Part shown: piece after piece, positions 25,264 through 34,021 of the stretch
How the letters are laid out: every line of letters begins with the position of its first letter
Position numbering within the stretch: the first letter of the stretch is position 1
Origin: Porphyrobacter sp. IPPAS B-1204
GTDB lineage: Bacteria > Pseudomonadota > Alphaproteobacteria > Sphingomonadales > Sphingomonadaceae
Direction: 5' to 3'
Assembly (NCBI GenBank): GCA_003724185.1
Contig: RHGM01000003.1
Span: 744,001-808,000 of the forward strand
Length of the DNA: 64,000 nucleotides
The notes under the pieces: model-generated
What the model was told of the DNA's origin: nothing
What the model saw: only the letters and a program-made list of their open reading frames with translations
Database searches by the model: none
Translations under genes and position numbers: made by a program

Positions 25264-28053
25264 TTACAGGGCGAAGCGCGCACCGACCATGATCACGCGG
25301 CCAAAGTGGTTGTTTTCGTAATTGCGGCGGGCAGGATCGTTGACCCACCGCTGGCGATAGTCGTCGGTGAGGTTGGTGCCTTCGAGCGCCAGTTCGATCG
25401 CATCGTTGATCCGGTAGCGGATCGTCGCATCGACGTTGAGGCTGTTGCCGAACCCTTCGAAGATGTTGCGGGTCGCGCTGACACCGTCGATGAAGCCATC
25501 GCGATAGGCCACCGACGCGCGCGCCGAGAACTTGGCGTCTTCGTAATAGATGGTGGCGTTGGCCGACTTCCTCGCAAGGTCGAACAAGGGGCGGGTGAAG
25601 GTCTCGGGCGTCCCGCCGGTGGGGTTGCCACTGCTGTTGATCGCAGGCGCCGGGCCGAGCAGCGAATACTCCGCATCGCTGTCGATCAGGGTGACGTTGC
25701 CCAAAACCCCGAAGCGGCTGAGGAAGCCTTCCGCAAACACGCTGAAGGGCAGGTTGAGCTGGAATTCCACACCCTTCAGGCTGCCGCCTTCGCCATCGAT
25801 CTGGGTACGGAATTCGATCGGCACCGCAGGGTTCGCACCGCCGACAACGGCGGTGTGCAGCGGGGTTCCCGGAACGAGCAGCGAGGTCGGCAGCTGGCTG
25901 TCGGCATAGGTGCCGTCAAAGCTGCTCGCAATCGGGAAGCTCTTGATGTCCTTGGCAAAGAAGGCAACCGAGGCGATGGCGCCGGGGGCGAAGTACCATT
26001 CCAGCGCGGCATCATAGGCGTCAGCCCGGAACGGCGAGAGGAAGGGGTTGCCCGATGTGATGCGGAAGTTAAACGGGTCAATGGCGCCGCCGGGCGTCAG
26101 GTTGCCGAGGCCGGGACGGGTGATGACCTTGCTCCAGGCACCGCGCAGCACCAGATCATCGGTGATGAAGGCGTTGAGGTTCACCGCCGGCAGCCAGTCG
26201 TCATAGTCGCGCACGACCTCGACTTCGGTTCCGGCGATCCGCCCGGTGGAGGCCTGATCGGTGCGGACATAGCGCAGGCCGGCGTTGCCGGTGACCTTCA
26301 TCCCGCCGATGTCAGTATCCCAGTCGACCTGCGCATAGCCGCCCTTCACCTCTTCGGTGACGCCGCGGTCGGAGCCCTGATTGAGGATTGCCGGACGATC
26401 ATACAGCCCGACCGCCGCCGCCCCTGCTTCGATGTTGGGGATCAGCCACGAAGTCGTGGTGCCAGCCGGCTGGCCGGCATTGCCGAGGTTGAAGACCTGC
26501 GAAATTGCAGCCGTCACCGGCAAGCCGATCTGTCCGGGCGCGCAGGTGAAAGCGGCACAATAGGTGCTGTCGCGCTGGAACTGGGCAGTATCGAAGGTGA
26601 ACTTGCGATACAGCGCGCCCACTTCGAACACGATGCCGTCGGTCGCTTCCCACTGGAGGTTGCCGGAGATGGTCTCGAAGGTGTTCGTGACATTGGTCGG
26701 GCGGTCGCGGAATTCCGCCAGCTGGAACTGCGCCGGATTGCTGATGCCCGCGCCGCCGAAGGTGATCTGCGGCGAGAACATGTCGGTGTAATCGTAGGAG
26801 AAGCCGTTGAAATCAGGGTCGTCGAACACGAGCGTGGTTTCGATCGGGCTGTCAGCATCGGACTTCGAGGTGCCGACCAGCAGGGTGACATTCAGCCGGT
26901 CGTTCAACCGCTGCTCCAACCGCCCCGAAATCTGGTAGAATTCGGTGTTGAGTTCACGGCGGAAGTTTTCCGTGCGGACATAGGCATTGTTGAAGGTGCC
27001 GGAAATCAGGTTGTTGTTCGCATCGATGGTGTAATCGGCCACGTCAATCCCGCGTTCGAGAGAGCGGAACAGCACCTCGCCCCACAGCTCGTTGCGGGTT
27101 TCCTTGAAGGTTGCGTAGAGCCCGTCGATCGACAGCTTGGTGTTCTCGCTCGGCGCCCACTGGACCGCGCCGGTCAGGCCGAGGCGTTCGCGGTTGTGCT
27201 CGATCAGGCCGTAGCGCGGAATGCGCGGGTGGAACGCCAGGGCGACCTCATCGCAGCCTGCGCTGGGCACATAGCGATTGCCGGAAAAACACGGGACTCC
27301 CCGGACCGAACGGAACGCCCCTTGCGTCCAGCGCACGGTGTTGTTGCCAAGCTGCGGGGTCACATATTCGCTGTAAGCGGCCGAGACCGAGGCGCCGAAG
27401 GTGCCGTCGGCATTGGTCCAGCCCAGCAGGCCCGACAGGCGCGGCCCGGCGTCATCGTTGAGGTCATTGTAACGGACCTGCGCCGAGGCGATCATGGTGA
27501 TGCCGCTATCGAGCGACAGCGGATTGCCGGTGTTGAGGTCGATCACCGCCCCCAGCGAACCTTCATCCAGCCCCGCTTCGGCGGTCTTGTTCACCACAAT
27601 GGAATTGAACAATTCGGACGCGAAAATGTTGAAGTCGAACCCGCGGCCGTTGTTATCGGGGGAGGTGGCGATCGTTTCCATGCCATTGACGCGGACCCGG
27701 GTGAATTGCCCGCCAAGACCGCGCACGACGACCGTGCGCCCTTCACCGGCATCGCGCTGGATCGCAATGCCCGGAACGCGCTGCAGCGATTCTGCAAGGT
27801 TGGTATCGGGGAACTTGGCGATGTCTTCGGCGACGATCACATCGACCTGATTGTTGGAATTGCGCTTGGTCTGGATTGCCGCAGACAGCGAATCCCGGAA
27901 CCCCTGAACGACGATCGCCTCGCCATCTTCGGTCACATCGTCATCTGCAACAGTGGTCTGCGCTTCCTCTGCAAACGCACCTGCAGGCAGGAACAGCGCA
28001 CTGCCGACCAGCAACGCAGCCTTGAAACGATGCAACTTGGTGATGTGTGACAC
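25264..28053 (-). CDS. TonB-dependent receptor (Xanthomonas/Caulobacter type), probable pectin oligosaccharide receptor
   Basis: 929 residues. A signal peptide (VSHITKLHRFKAALLVG... AFAEE) is followed by VVQGFRDSLSAAIQTKR and FPDTNLAESLQRVPGIAIQRDAGEGR, the plug-domain wording of the TIGR01782 carbohydrate receptor class. The long barrel ends FGRVIMVGARFAL. I choose the GTG at 28053 because the signal peptide begins there and GGAGAAGG precedes it; the ATG frame at 28206 would read through the operator region. Two LacI-type operators lie 34-116 bp upstream. First gene of the receptor - esterase - GH43 - TRAP operon. Confidence 0.9.
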   Translation of the reverse strand: MSHITKLHRFKAALLVGSALFLPAGAFAEEAQTTVADDDVTEDGEAIVVQGFRDSLSAAIQTKRNSNNQVDVIVAEDIAKFPDTNLAESLQRVPGIAIQRDAGEGRTVVVRGLGGQFTRVRVNGMETIATSPDNNGRGFDFNIFASELFNSIVVNKTAEAGLDEGSLGAVIDLNTGNPLSLDSGITMIASAQVRYNDLNDDAGPRLSGLLGWTNADGTFGASVSAAYSEYVTPQLGNNTVRWTQGAFRSVRGVPCFSGNRYVPSAGCDEVALAFHPRIPRYGLIEHNRERLGLTGAVQWAPSENTKLSIDGLYATFKETRNELWGEVLFRSLERGIDVADYTIDANNNLISGTFNNAYVRTENFRRELNTEFYQISGRLEQRLNDRLNVTLLVGTSKSDADSPIETTLVFDDPDFNGFSYDYTDMFSPQITFGGAGISNPAQFQLAEFRDRPTNVTNTFETISGNLQWEATDGIVFEVGALYRKFTFDTAQFQRDSTYCAAFTCAPGQIGLPVTAAISQVFNLGNAGQPAGTTTSWLIPNIEAGAAAVGLYDRPAILNQGSDRGVTEEVKGGYAQVDWDTDIGGMKVTGNAGLRYVRTDQASTGRIAGTEVEVVRDYDDWLPAVNLNAFITDDLVLRGAWSKVITRPGLGNLTPGGAIDPFNFRITSGNPFLSPFRADAYDAALEWYFAPGAIASVAFFAKDIKSFPIASSFDGTYADSQLPTSLLVPGTPLHTAVVGGANPAVPIEFRTQIDGEGGSLKGVEFQLNLPFSVFAEGFLSRFGVLGNVTLIDSDAEYSLLGPAPAINSSGNPTGGTPETFTRPLFDLARKSANATIYYEDAKFSARASVAYRDGFIDGVSATRNIFEGFGNSLNVDATIRYRINDAIELALEGTNLTDDYRQRWVNDPARRNYENNHFGRVIMVGARFAL

Positions 28054-28086
28054 GCCGCCTTCTCCCTCTGGATCCCCGGGAGAGAT

Positions 28087-28100
28087 TGACACCGGTTTCC
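28087..28100. promoter_or_regulatory. LacI-type operator TGACACCGGTTTCC
   Basis: A 14-bp site with central ACCGGT, as expected for LacI-family operators with a central CpG. Identical to the copies at 33964-33977 (reverse) and 35149-35162. It lies between the divergent TonB receptor and pectate lyase genes. Confidence 0.75.
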
Positions 28101-28155
28101 GCTGACACCGCAAAGCGTCTAACGCACCCCTGCTCTCTCTCCCGCCCCGATTTTT

Positions 28156-28169
28156 GGTAACCGGTGTCA
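28156..28169. promoter_or_regulatory. LacI-type operator GGTAACCGGTGTCA
   Basis: Reverse orientation of the same 14-bp motif with one base changed (TGACACCGGTTACC when reversed). It stands 55 bp from the first copy, which places the two sites about five helical turns apart in the divergent promoter region. Two sites at this spacing could support looping or control of both promoters. Confidence 0.72.
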
Positions 28170-28234
28170 TTGTGAATTGCCATGCGCCGCCCTTTCTGTC
28201 AAGCAACTAGCCTGAACTTGGGAGAGTGACGGAA

Positions 28235-29575
28235 ATGCGCGGATTTTTTGCTTGGATCGCAGGTCTTGCGCTGCTGATTGTGGTCTTGCCGCAACAGGCT
28301 TTCGCACATCCGGCTGACCCGACCCAGGGCGGTGCCGGTGGGCGGATCATCCGCGTGACGACCTTGGCCAAATCCGGGCCGGGCAGCCTGACCGAAGCGC
28401 TTGAGGCCAAGGGGCCGCGCATCATTGTGTTCGAAGTCGGCGGTGTCATCGATCTCGGCCTTGAATCGCTGGCGATCAACCATCCTTACGTGACGATTGC
28501 GGGCCAAACCGCGCCCTCGCCCGGCATTACCATCATCCGCGGCGGGATTGATGTGCGCACCAATGATGTGAAGATTTCCCACCTGCGCGTCCTGTCCGGC
28601 GTATCCGGACAAACAATCGCCAGCGGCTGGGAAGCCGATTCTTTCTCCACGGTGGCCGCGCATAATGTGGTGATCGAACACAGCACCCTGATGTGGGGCG
28701 TGGACGAGAACATGTCCGCCAGCGGCCCGCGCTTTACCGGCGACAATGTGGAGGACTGGCGCAATGGCACGAGTCGCAACATCGTGTTCCGGCTGAATCT
28801 GGCGGCTGAAGGCCTGGCCGAAGCCAGCCACCCCAAGGGCGAACATTCCAAGGGATCGCTGGTGCACGACAACGCCACCGGCATCGTGTTCGACCGCAAT
28901 ATCTGGGCGCATAATGTCGAACGCAGCCCGCTGGTGAAGGGCGGCGCGCAGGTGTTGATGGTCAACAACCTGATCTACAATCCGCAAAAGCGCGCGGTGC
29001 ATTACAACCTCATGGACCTCGAATGGGCCGGGCAAGCGCCGGTGACCGGCGAGATCACCGCAGTCGGCAATGTGATGCGCGGGGGAGAGGATACCGATCC
29101 GGGTCTGCCGTTCCTGATGCTGGGCGGGGTCGGCGATCTGGCATTCTACGGGCGTGACAATATCGCGGTCGACAAGATGGGCAATCCGCTGCCGATGTTT
29201 GGTCGCTACGGGGTGACGGGGGCCAGGCTGATCGAAGCCGCAGCGCCGCTCGCCAGCCTTGAGGGGTACGATATCATCCCCACGAGCGAGGTTGAGACCA
29301 CCCTGCTCGCCACCGCCGGGGCGCGCCCCTGGGACCGCGGGGCGGAGGAAATCCGGGTGCTGTTCTTCATTGCCGAAGGGCGCGGACAGATCATCGATTC
29401 CGAAGACGAGGTTGGCGGCTATCCGAAACTGACGCCGACCGCTGCGCCCTTTGTCGAAGCGGATTGGGATCTGGTCACCATGACCCCGAAATCGGGCATC
29501 TATCCGGGCCAGAAACCGGGGGCGCAGGAGCACCTGTCGCCGCGTGACCGGGCCATGCGGGCGGGCGGCCAATGA
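28235..29575 (+). CDS. Pectate lyase (right-handed beta-helix, PL1-like)
   Basis: 446 residues with a signal peptide (MRGFFAWIAG... AFAHP). The mature part begins GGAGGRIIRVTTL and shows the ladder of beta-helix rungs: IIVFEVGGVIDLG, YVTIAGQTAPSPGITI, VKISHLRV and VVIEHSTLMWGVDENMS. This is typical of pectate lyase family proteins that cleave polygalacturonate by beta-elimination. I chose ATG 28235, with GGGAGAG eight bases upstream, over the GTG at 28226. It is divergent from the TonB receptor and controlled by the two operators between them. It overlaps the cupin gene by ATGA. Confidence 0.85.
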   Translation: MRGFFAWIAGLALLIVVLPQQAFAHPADPTQGGAGGRIIRVTTLAKSGPGSLTEALEAKGPRIIVFEVGGVIDLGLESLAINHPYVTIAGQTAPSPGITIIRGGIDVRTNDVKISHLRVLSGVSGQTIASGWEADSFSTVAAHNVVIEHSTLMWGVDENMSASGPRFTGDNVEDWRNGTSRNIVFRLNLAAEGLAEASHPKGEHSKGSLVHDNATGIVFDRNIWAHNVERSPLVKGGAQVLMVNNLIYNPQKRAVHYNLMDLEWAGQAPVTGEITAVGNVMRGGEDTDPGLPFLMLGGVGDLAFYGRDNIAVDKMGNPLPMFGRYGVTGARLIEAAAPLASLEGYDIIPTSEVETTLLATAGARPWDRGAEEIRVLFFIAEGRGQIIDSEDEVGGYPKLTPTAAPFVEADWDLVTMTPKSGIYPGQKPGAQEHLSPRDRAMRAGGQ

Positions 29576-29997
29576 TCATCGCGGCGGCCGCGCTGCTGCT
29601 CGGCGCAGAAACGCAGGAGGCTGAGCCACCCGACCCCGCGCCTCCGATGGTGGTGATCGTCGAGGCCGACACAGTGCGCGAGGAGCCTCCGCCACACGGT
29701 GCCATCGGGATGAGCACCGCGTTCCGCATCTCCGACGCCGTGCCAGCCCCGCGCGCCATGGAGTTCCGCCGCCGCGTGCTGCACATCGGTGCCGCCATCG
29801 GCGAACACCCGATCGACCATGACGAGGTTTACTACGTCCTCTCCGGGCGCGGCGAAGTTGTGTCAGACGGGGTCAGGGCGACCCTCGAACCCGGCATGGC
29901 GGCCTATCTCTATCGCGGCGCGGTGGTGAGGATTGCGCAGGTCGGCGATGCCCCGCTCGATCTGATCGTCAGCTACCCCAACCCGCCGACACACTGA
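29572..29997 (+). CDS. Small exported cupin protein
   Basis: 141 residues. The first 12 residues are hydrophobic (MIIAAAALLLGA), then a Pro/Glu-rich linker and a single cupin domain. The cupin metal motif reads HPIDHDE (His79, His83, Glu85) followed by YYVLSGRGEV and the second motif near LEPGMAAYLYRGA. It is translationally coupled to the pectate lyase. Cytoplasmic KdgF, a small cupin, converts unsaturated galacturonate to the linear keto form; this protein could do the same in the periplasm, but the His spacing differs and the function is inference. Confidence 0.7.
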   Translation: MIIAAAALLLGAETQEAEPPDPAPPMVVIVEADTVREEPPPHGAIGMSTAFRISDAVPAPRAMEFRRRVLHIGAAIGEHPIDHDEVYYVLSGRGEVVSDGVRATLEPGMAAYLYRGAVVRIAQVGDAPLDLIVSYPNPPTH

Positions 29998-29998
29998 T

Positions 29999-31525
29999 TC
30001 AGGTGCCGGGCTGCACGTAAGGTACGCGGGCGAACAGCTCGCGCTCCCATACGCGTGGGTTATCGACCACCCGGCTTTCCGTATCGAACACCATCGTTGC
30101 GCGCCGGGTGAGGTCATAGGCAGACCAGCCGGGATCGCCTGTCCGGGCGAAGCGGACAAAGGCATCCATCACGACCGCGCTCATCGCCGACTGCCCTAGG
30201 GTGGGATCGGGCACGGTGCCAAAGGCGAGCCCGATATCATCTGTGTGCGCCGCGTTTTCGAAATCGAGCTGATAGACGAAGGTGTTGGCCCCGCCATCCC
30301 GCGCCCGCGCCTCAGCCTCTTCGACCTGCCCGCGCCAACTGCGCGCAGCGGTGACGATGCGGTGGAACAGATCAAGCGGGTTCGCTTGCGGATAACGTTC
30401 GCGGAACTGCGCCACGACCCAATCGGGGGCAATATCGACCTTCATTTCCGGCGCAATCCGGGCGGCAAGATTATCCCATGCCAGCCCGCCCAACACCCGG
30501 CCATCGGCAGGATAGAACGCCCGCGTCTCGGCCACGGTGTTGCCCAGCAGCATCGGGATCTGCGCCGATTGCGGCGGGGCATCGGGCCAGAACGGGTGAC
30601 GCAGCAGGCTGCGCATATCCAGCACCGGGCCGAAATAGACCCGCCCGCCGAGCACCGGGTCCGTGGCATCCAGCGCGGCGAGCAGGGCTTCGACCGGCGC
30701 TGTGGCCGGATCGACGCCTTCGCCCAGCGCCGCCACAAAGGCAGCGGCGCGCTTGCCCGCATTGATCGGGCCGGAGGCGGTGACTTGCTGCCCGCTCATG
30801 GTGATCGCCTTGTGGAGCAATCCGGCAGCGGCGGGCATCGCCATCAGCGTCGCAATCTTCGCGCCGCCGCCCGATTGGCCGAACAGCGTGACATTGCCCG
30901 GATCACCGCCGAAGGCTGCGATGTTCCGCTGCACCCATTCGAGCGCGCAGATCAGATCAAGCTGCCCGGCATTGCCACTGTCGGGGAAGCGTTCGGGCAG
31001 GTAGAGATAGCCCAGCGCGTTCAGCCGGTGGTTGACCGTCACCACCACGACATCGCCCCGCGCCGCCAGCGCCGCGCCATCATTCAGCGGATCGGTGACC
31101 GAACCGTTGGAATAGGCCCCGCCATGGAAATAGACCATCACCGGGCGCGGGGCAGCGGCGGGTGCAGGCGGGGTCCAGACGTTGAGGAACAGACAATCTT
31201 CCGATTGCGGCTGATAGGCCTTCCCCGGTTGGGGACACACCGGGCCAAAACCGGGGGTCTGCTCTGCCATCGGCGTGGTCGAGGCGACCGGAACCGGCGG
31301 TTCGAACCGTGCGGCGCGGGCGTAGCGAATACCCGCGAAGCGATGGGCGCGCACCGTCACCTGATCGGCGGGGTCATCGGCGAAAGTACCGATATAGTGC
31401 CCTGATGCAGCGCGCACTTCGGGCAGACGGATCGCCGCCCCCCGTGCTGGCAGCGCGATTGTCCCAACCGCAAATGCCCCGCCCGCCAGCACGGTGCGGC
31501 GGTTCCAGCCCTCAGCGGCGGACAT
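29999..31525 (-). CDS. Carboxylesterase type B, exported
   Basis: 508 residues with a Tat-like signal (NRRTVLAGG). Type-B esterase hallmarks are SEDCLFLNVWTP, the oxyanion FHGGAYSNG, and the nucleophile elbow GQSGGG with Ser218. Start ATG 31525 is chosen because the longer frame begins with TTG at 31552. It overlaps the end of kdgK by 14 bases and is the last gene of the isomerase - SDR - kinase - esterase operon. Removal of methyl or acetyl esters from pectin fragments is a plausible role. Confidence 0.85.
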   Translation of the reverse strand: MSAAEGWNRRTVLAGGAFAVGTIALPARGAAIRLPEVRAASGHYIGTFADDPADQVTVRAHRFAGIRYARAARFEPPVPVASTTPMAEQTPGFGPVCPQPGKAYQPQSEDCLFLNVWTPPAPAAAPRPVMVYFHGGAYSNGSVTDPLNDGAALAARGDVVVVTVNHRLNALGYLYLPERFPDSGNAGQLDLICALEWVQRNIAAFGGDPGNVTLFGQSGGGAKIATLMAMPAAAGLLHKAITMSGQQVTASGPINAGKRAAAFVAALGEGVDPATAPVEALLAALDATDPVLGGRVYFGPVLDMRSLLRHPFWPDAPPQSAQIPMLLGNTVAETRAFYPADGRVLGGLAWDNLAARIAPEMKVDIAPDWVVAQFRERYPQANPLDLFHRIVTAARSWRGQVEEAEARARDGGANTFVYQLDFENAAHTDDIGLAFGTVPDPTLGQSAMSAVVMDAFVRFARTGDPGWSAYDLTRRATMVFDTESRVVDNPRVWERELFARVPYVQPGT

Positions 31526-32516
31526 CGCCCGCGCCTGCGCTGAAGCTATCAAGCATGGCGCGGCTGACCAGACACATATCGCCGGGAATGGTGTGCTTGA
31601 GCGCGGCCAGCGCCAGCCCGCGTTGCGCCATCAGCGCCAGATCGCCAGCTGCCAGCCAGCCATCAAGCACGCCTGCGGCAAAGGCATCGCCGGTGCCGAT
31701 CCGATCGATGATCCCGGTTACGTTAATTTCTTCGGTCTGGTATCCGCCCGCACGGCTATCGACTCTTGCGGAAATCCGGTGGTGATCGCTCGTCACCAGA
31801 TGCCGCGCAGTGGAGGCGATCAGTTCAAGGTTTGGAAACTCTGCAAACGCCGCTTCTGCCGCCTCCCGCCGCCGGGCTTCACCATCGCCTGAAAAGTCGC
31901 GCCCCAGAAGCAGCGCGATGTCGCGGTGATTGCCGATCAGGATGGTCGCATCGGCAACCAAATCGCGCAGGATAGTGCGCGGATCGCTGTCCCATGCGTC
32001 CCACAATTGCGCGCGGTAATTGCCATCAAAACAGATCGGCACGCCCGCCGCGCGGGCCGCGCTATGCGCCGCCTTGGCCAGCGCCGCGCCTTTCAGGCCA
32101 AGCGCCGGGGTGATCCCGCCGCAATGCAGCAGCCTTGCGCCCGACAAGGCCCCGGCAAAGTCGATCGCCGCAGGATCGGCGTTGGCAAAGGCGCTTCCCG
32201 CCCGGTCATAGGTGATCGCCGAGGGACGCGGGCCGGAACCGGCTTCGAGGAAATAGAGCCCCATCCGCCCCGGCGCGCGCGCGACAAACCGCGTGTCGAT
32301 GCCGCAGCCGCGCAAAGCCGCCAGCGCACGGTCACCCAGCGGATTGTCGCTTACCACGCCTGCGAAGCGCACCGTGTGTCCCAGCGACGCCAGCGCCGAG
32401 CCGACATTGGCCTCCGCCCCGCCGACCGCGAGATCGAACCCTTCTGCCTGCACCAGCAAGCGCCGGTCAGGCGGCGACATACGCAGCAGGACTTCGCCGA
32501 AGCAGGTGATCGTCAT
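31512..32516 (-). CDS. kdgK: 2-dehydro-3-deoxygluconokinase (PfkB family)
   Basis: 334 residues. It phosphorylates 2-keto-3-deoxygluconate to KDPG with ATP. The N-terminus is FGEVLLRMSPP with GGAEANVGSALASLG, which binds the sugar acid; the C-terminal PfkB motif DRIGTGDAFAAG places the catalytic base at Asp277. The FGE-LR-SPP wording matches KdgK rather than fructokinase. Its start lies 9 nt after the stop of the SDR gene, in the order expected for the uronate pathway. Confidence 0.9.
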   Translation of the reverse strand: MTITCFGEVLLRMSPPDRRLLVQAEGFDLAVGGAEANVGSALASLGHTVRFAGVVSDNPLGDRALAALRGCGIDTRFVARAPGRMGLYFLEAGSGPRPSAITYDRAGSAFANADPAAIDFAGALSGARLLHCGGITPALGLKGAALAKAAHSAARAAGVPICFDGNYRAQLWDAWDSDPRTILRDLVADATILIGNHRDIALLLGRDFSGDGEARRREAAEAAFAEFPNLELIASTARHLVTSDHHRISARVDSRAGGYQTEEINVTGIIDRIGTGDAFAAGVLDGWLAAGDLALMAQRGLALAALKHTIPGDMCLVSRAMLDSFSAGAGDVRR

Positions 32517-32525
32517 CGCAGGATG

Positions 32526-33281
32526 CTACCGCGCCAACCAGCCGCCGTCGACCGCCAGCACATGCCCGGTGACATAGTCCGACGCAGGCGAGGCGAGGAA
32601 CACCGCCGCGCCGGCGATATCCTCGGGCTTGCCCCAGCGCCCGGTCGGGATGCGCTCCATGATCTGGCGGTTGCGGACCTCGTCCGCTTGCAGCGCGGCG
32701 GTGTTGTTGGTGGCAATATAGCCCGGCGCAATGGCGTTGACCTGCACGCCCGCAGGCGCAAGTTCGTTCGCCAGCGCCTTGGTCAGCCCCGCCACCCCCG
32801 ATTTGGCCGCAGCATAGCTCGGCACCCGGATGCCGCCCTGAAAGCTCAGCAGCGAGGCGATGTTGATAATCTTGCCCGATGCCTGGCGCATCATTACGCG
32901 GGCGGCGGCCTGACTGAGGAAGAACAGCGTCTTCAGGTTGGTGTCCACCACCGCGTCCCAGTCTTCTTCGGTGAAATCGGCAAGGTCGTTGCGGCGAATG
33001 ATCCCGGCATTGTTGACGAGGATGTCGAGCCCGCCAAGCGCGGCGACTGTCTCATCGACGAGGCCTTGCACCGGGGCAATGGATGACAGGTCAGCGCGAA
33101 TATCGACCGCCTTGCGCCCTGTCGCCGCAATCAGCGCCAGCGTCTCGGCAGGGGCGCTGCGTCCGGCCAACGCCACATCCGCCCCCGCATCGGCCAGCGC
33201 GACCGCAATTGCCTGCCCGATCCCGGTGTTGGCCCCGGTCACCAGCGCGCGCTTGCCCGTCAGATCGAATGAAATCGCCAT
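32526..33281 (-). CDS. kduD: 2-dehydro-3-deoxy-D-gluconate 5-dehydrogenase (SDR)
   Basis: 251 residues, complete classical SDR: TGANTGIG cofactor motif at 15-22, NNAG, catalytic Ser143, Tyr156 and Lys160, and C-terminal VAVDGGWLAR-like end. IASLLSFQGGIRVPSYAAAKSG and the family length are those of KduD. It reduces 2,5-diketo-3-deoxygluconate to KDG. Together with the RpiB-type isomerase next to it, it may be the DhuD equivalent of the DhuI/DhuD pair. Located between that isomerase and kdgK. Confidence 0.9.
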   Translation of the reverse strand: MAISFDLTGKRALVTGANTGIGQAIAVALADAGADVALAGRSAPAETLALIAATGRKAVDIRADLSSIAPVQGLVDETVAALGGLDILVNNAGIIRRNDLADFTEEDWDAVVDTNLKTLFFLSQAAARVMMRQASGKIINIASLLSFQGGIRVPSYAAAKSGVAGLTKALANELAPAGVQVNAIAPGYIATNNTAALQADEVRNRQIMERIPTGRWGKPEDIAGAAVFLASPASDYVTGHVLAVDGGWLAR

Positions 33282-33299
33282 CTCAGTCGCCCCCGTGGA

Positions 33300-33932
33300 T
33301 CACAGCGCCTTCAGGTAAGCGGCGATGCCATCGTCCTGGCAATTGGGATAGAAGTATTCGGCGAACCTCTCGCCCGCAATCGCGGCGCGCAGCAGGTCCT
33401 GATCGACGTTTTGGAGGACGGTGAGCATATGATGACAGCTGGCCGCCTTCAGATCAGACAGCTTGCCGCGATTGACCGCCATGATCGCAGCGCGTTCCTT
33501 GGGATAGCCCGCGCCCGGCTCACCCTCGAACAGCTTGGCGTAGCAATCCTGCAAATTCAGCTCCGCCGCCCAGCCAAAGCCCTTGGCATAAGGCATCGAA
33601 ATCGCATTGCCGGCGTTGATCTGGCTGAACAGGAAGGCATCGGTCGGATCGATCACCAGCCCGCAGAACACGCCCGGCATGGCGTTGCAGGCCAGCATCG
33701 ATCCCATCCCGGTGCCGCAGCCGGTGACGACGAAATCGGCGGCCTTGGAATTGAGCAGGATGCCGGTCAGCAACCCGTTCATGACATAGGTCAGCGATGC
33801 CGCGTCTTCGGCGGAGTACATGCCGTAATTGAACACCTGATGCCCCAGCGGCTCGGCCACGGCGGTCAGCGCGTCATGGATGACGGGGTTCTTGGCGGCC
33901 TGGCTGTTTTCGGTAATCAGCGCGATCTTCAT
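33300..33932 (-). CDS. RpiB/LacA/LacB-family isomerase, probable DHU isomerase (DhuI type)
   Basis: 210 residues, with the sugar-phosphate isomerase fold: MKIALITENSQAAKN, VVTGCGTGMGSML (active-site Cys72 in the GCGTG loop) and CNAMPG. It is longer than RpiB (about 150 residues) and has a C-terminal extension with CYAKLFEGEPGAGYP. Family knowledge: DhuI proteins of this family isomerise 4-deoxy-5-hexosulose-uronate and replace KduI in some pectin and glycosaminoglycan pathways. No kduI gene is seen here, and the next genes are kduD and kdgK, so this assignment fits. First gene of its operon, behind an operator. Confidence 0.82.
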   Translation of the reverse strand: MKIALITENSQAAKNPVIHDALTAVAEPLGHQVFNYGMYSAEDAASLTYVMNGLLTGILLNSKAADFVVTGCGTGMGSMLACNAMPGVFCGLVIDPTDAFLFSQINAGNAISMPYAKGFGWAAELNLQDCYAKLFEGEPGAGYPKERAAIMAVNRGKLSDLKAASCHHMLTVLQNVDQDLLRAAIAGERFAEYFYPNCQDDGIAAYLKAL

Positions 33933-33963
33933 ATGCTCTCTCCAGCGCGGGTCCGGCCCATTA

Positions 33964-33977
33964 GGAAACCGGTGTCA
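33964..33977. promoter_or_regulatory. LacI-type operator GGAAACCGGTGTCA
   Basis: Exact reverse complement of the sites at 28087 and 35149. It lies 32 bp upstream of the isomerase ATG (33932), where it would cover the promoter or the transcription start of the intracellular catabolic operon. Confidence 0.75.
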
Positions 33978-34021
33978 TGAGCGACATAGCCGCAAAGGCC
34001 CCCGGGTTTCAACCATAGTCT

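Noticed and set aside
25207..28050. A 947-residue open frame antisense to the TonB receptor
   Set aside because: No signal peptide and no domain; composition is that of a shadow frame, and the minus strand encodes a complete receptor.
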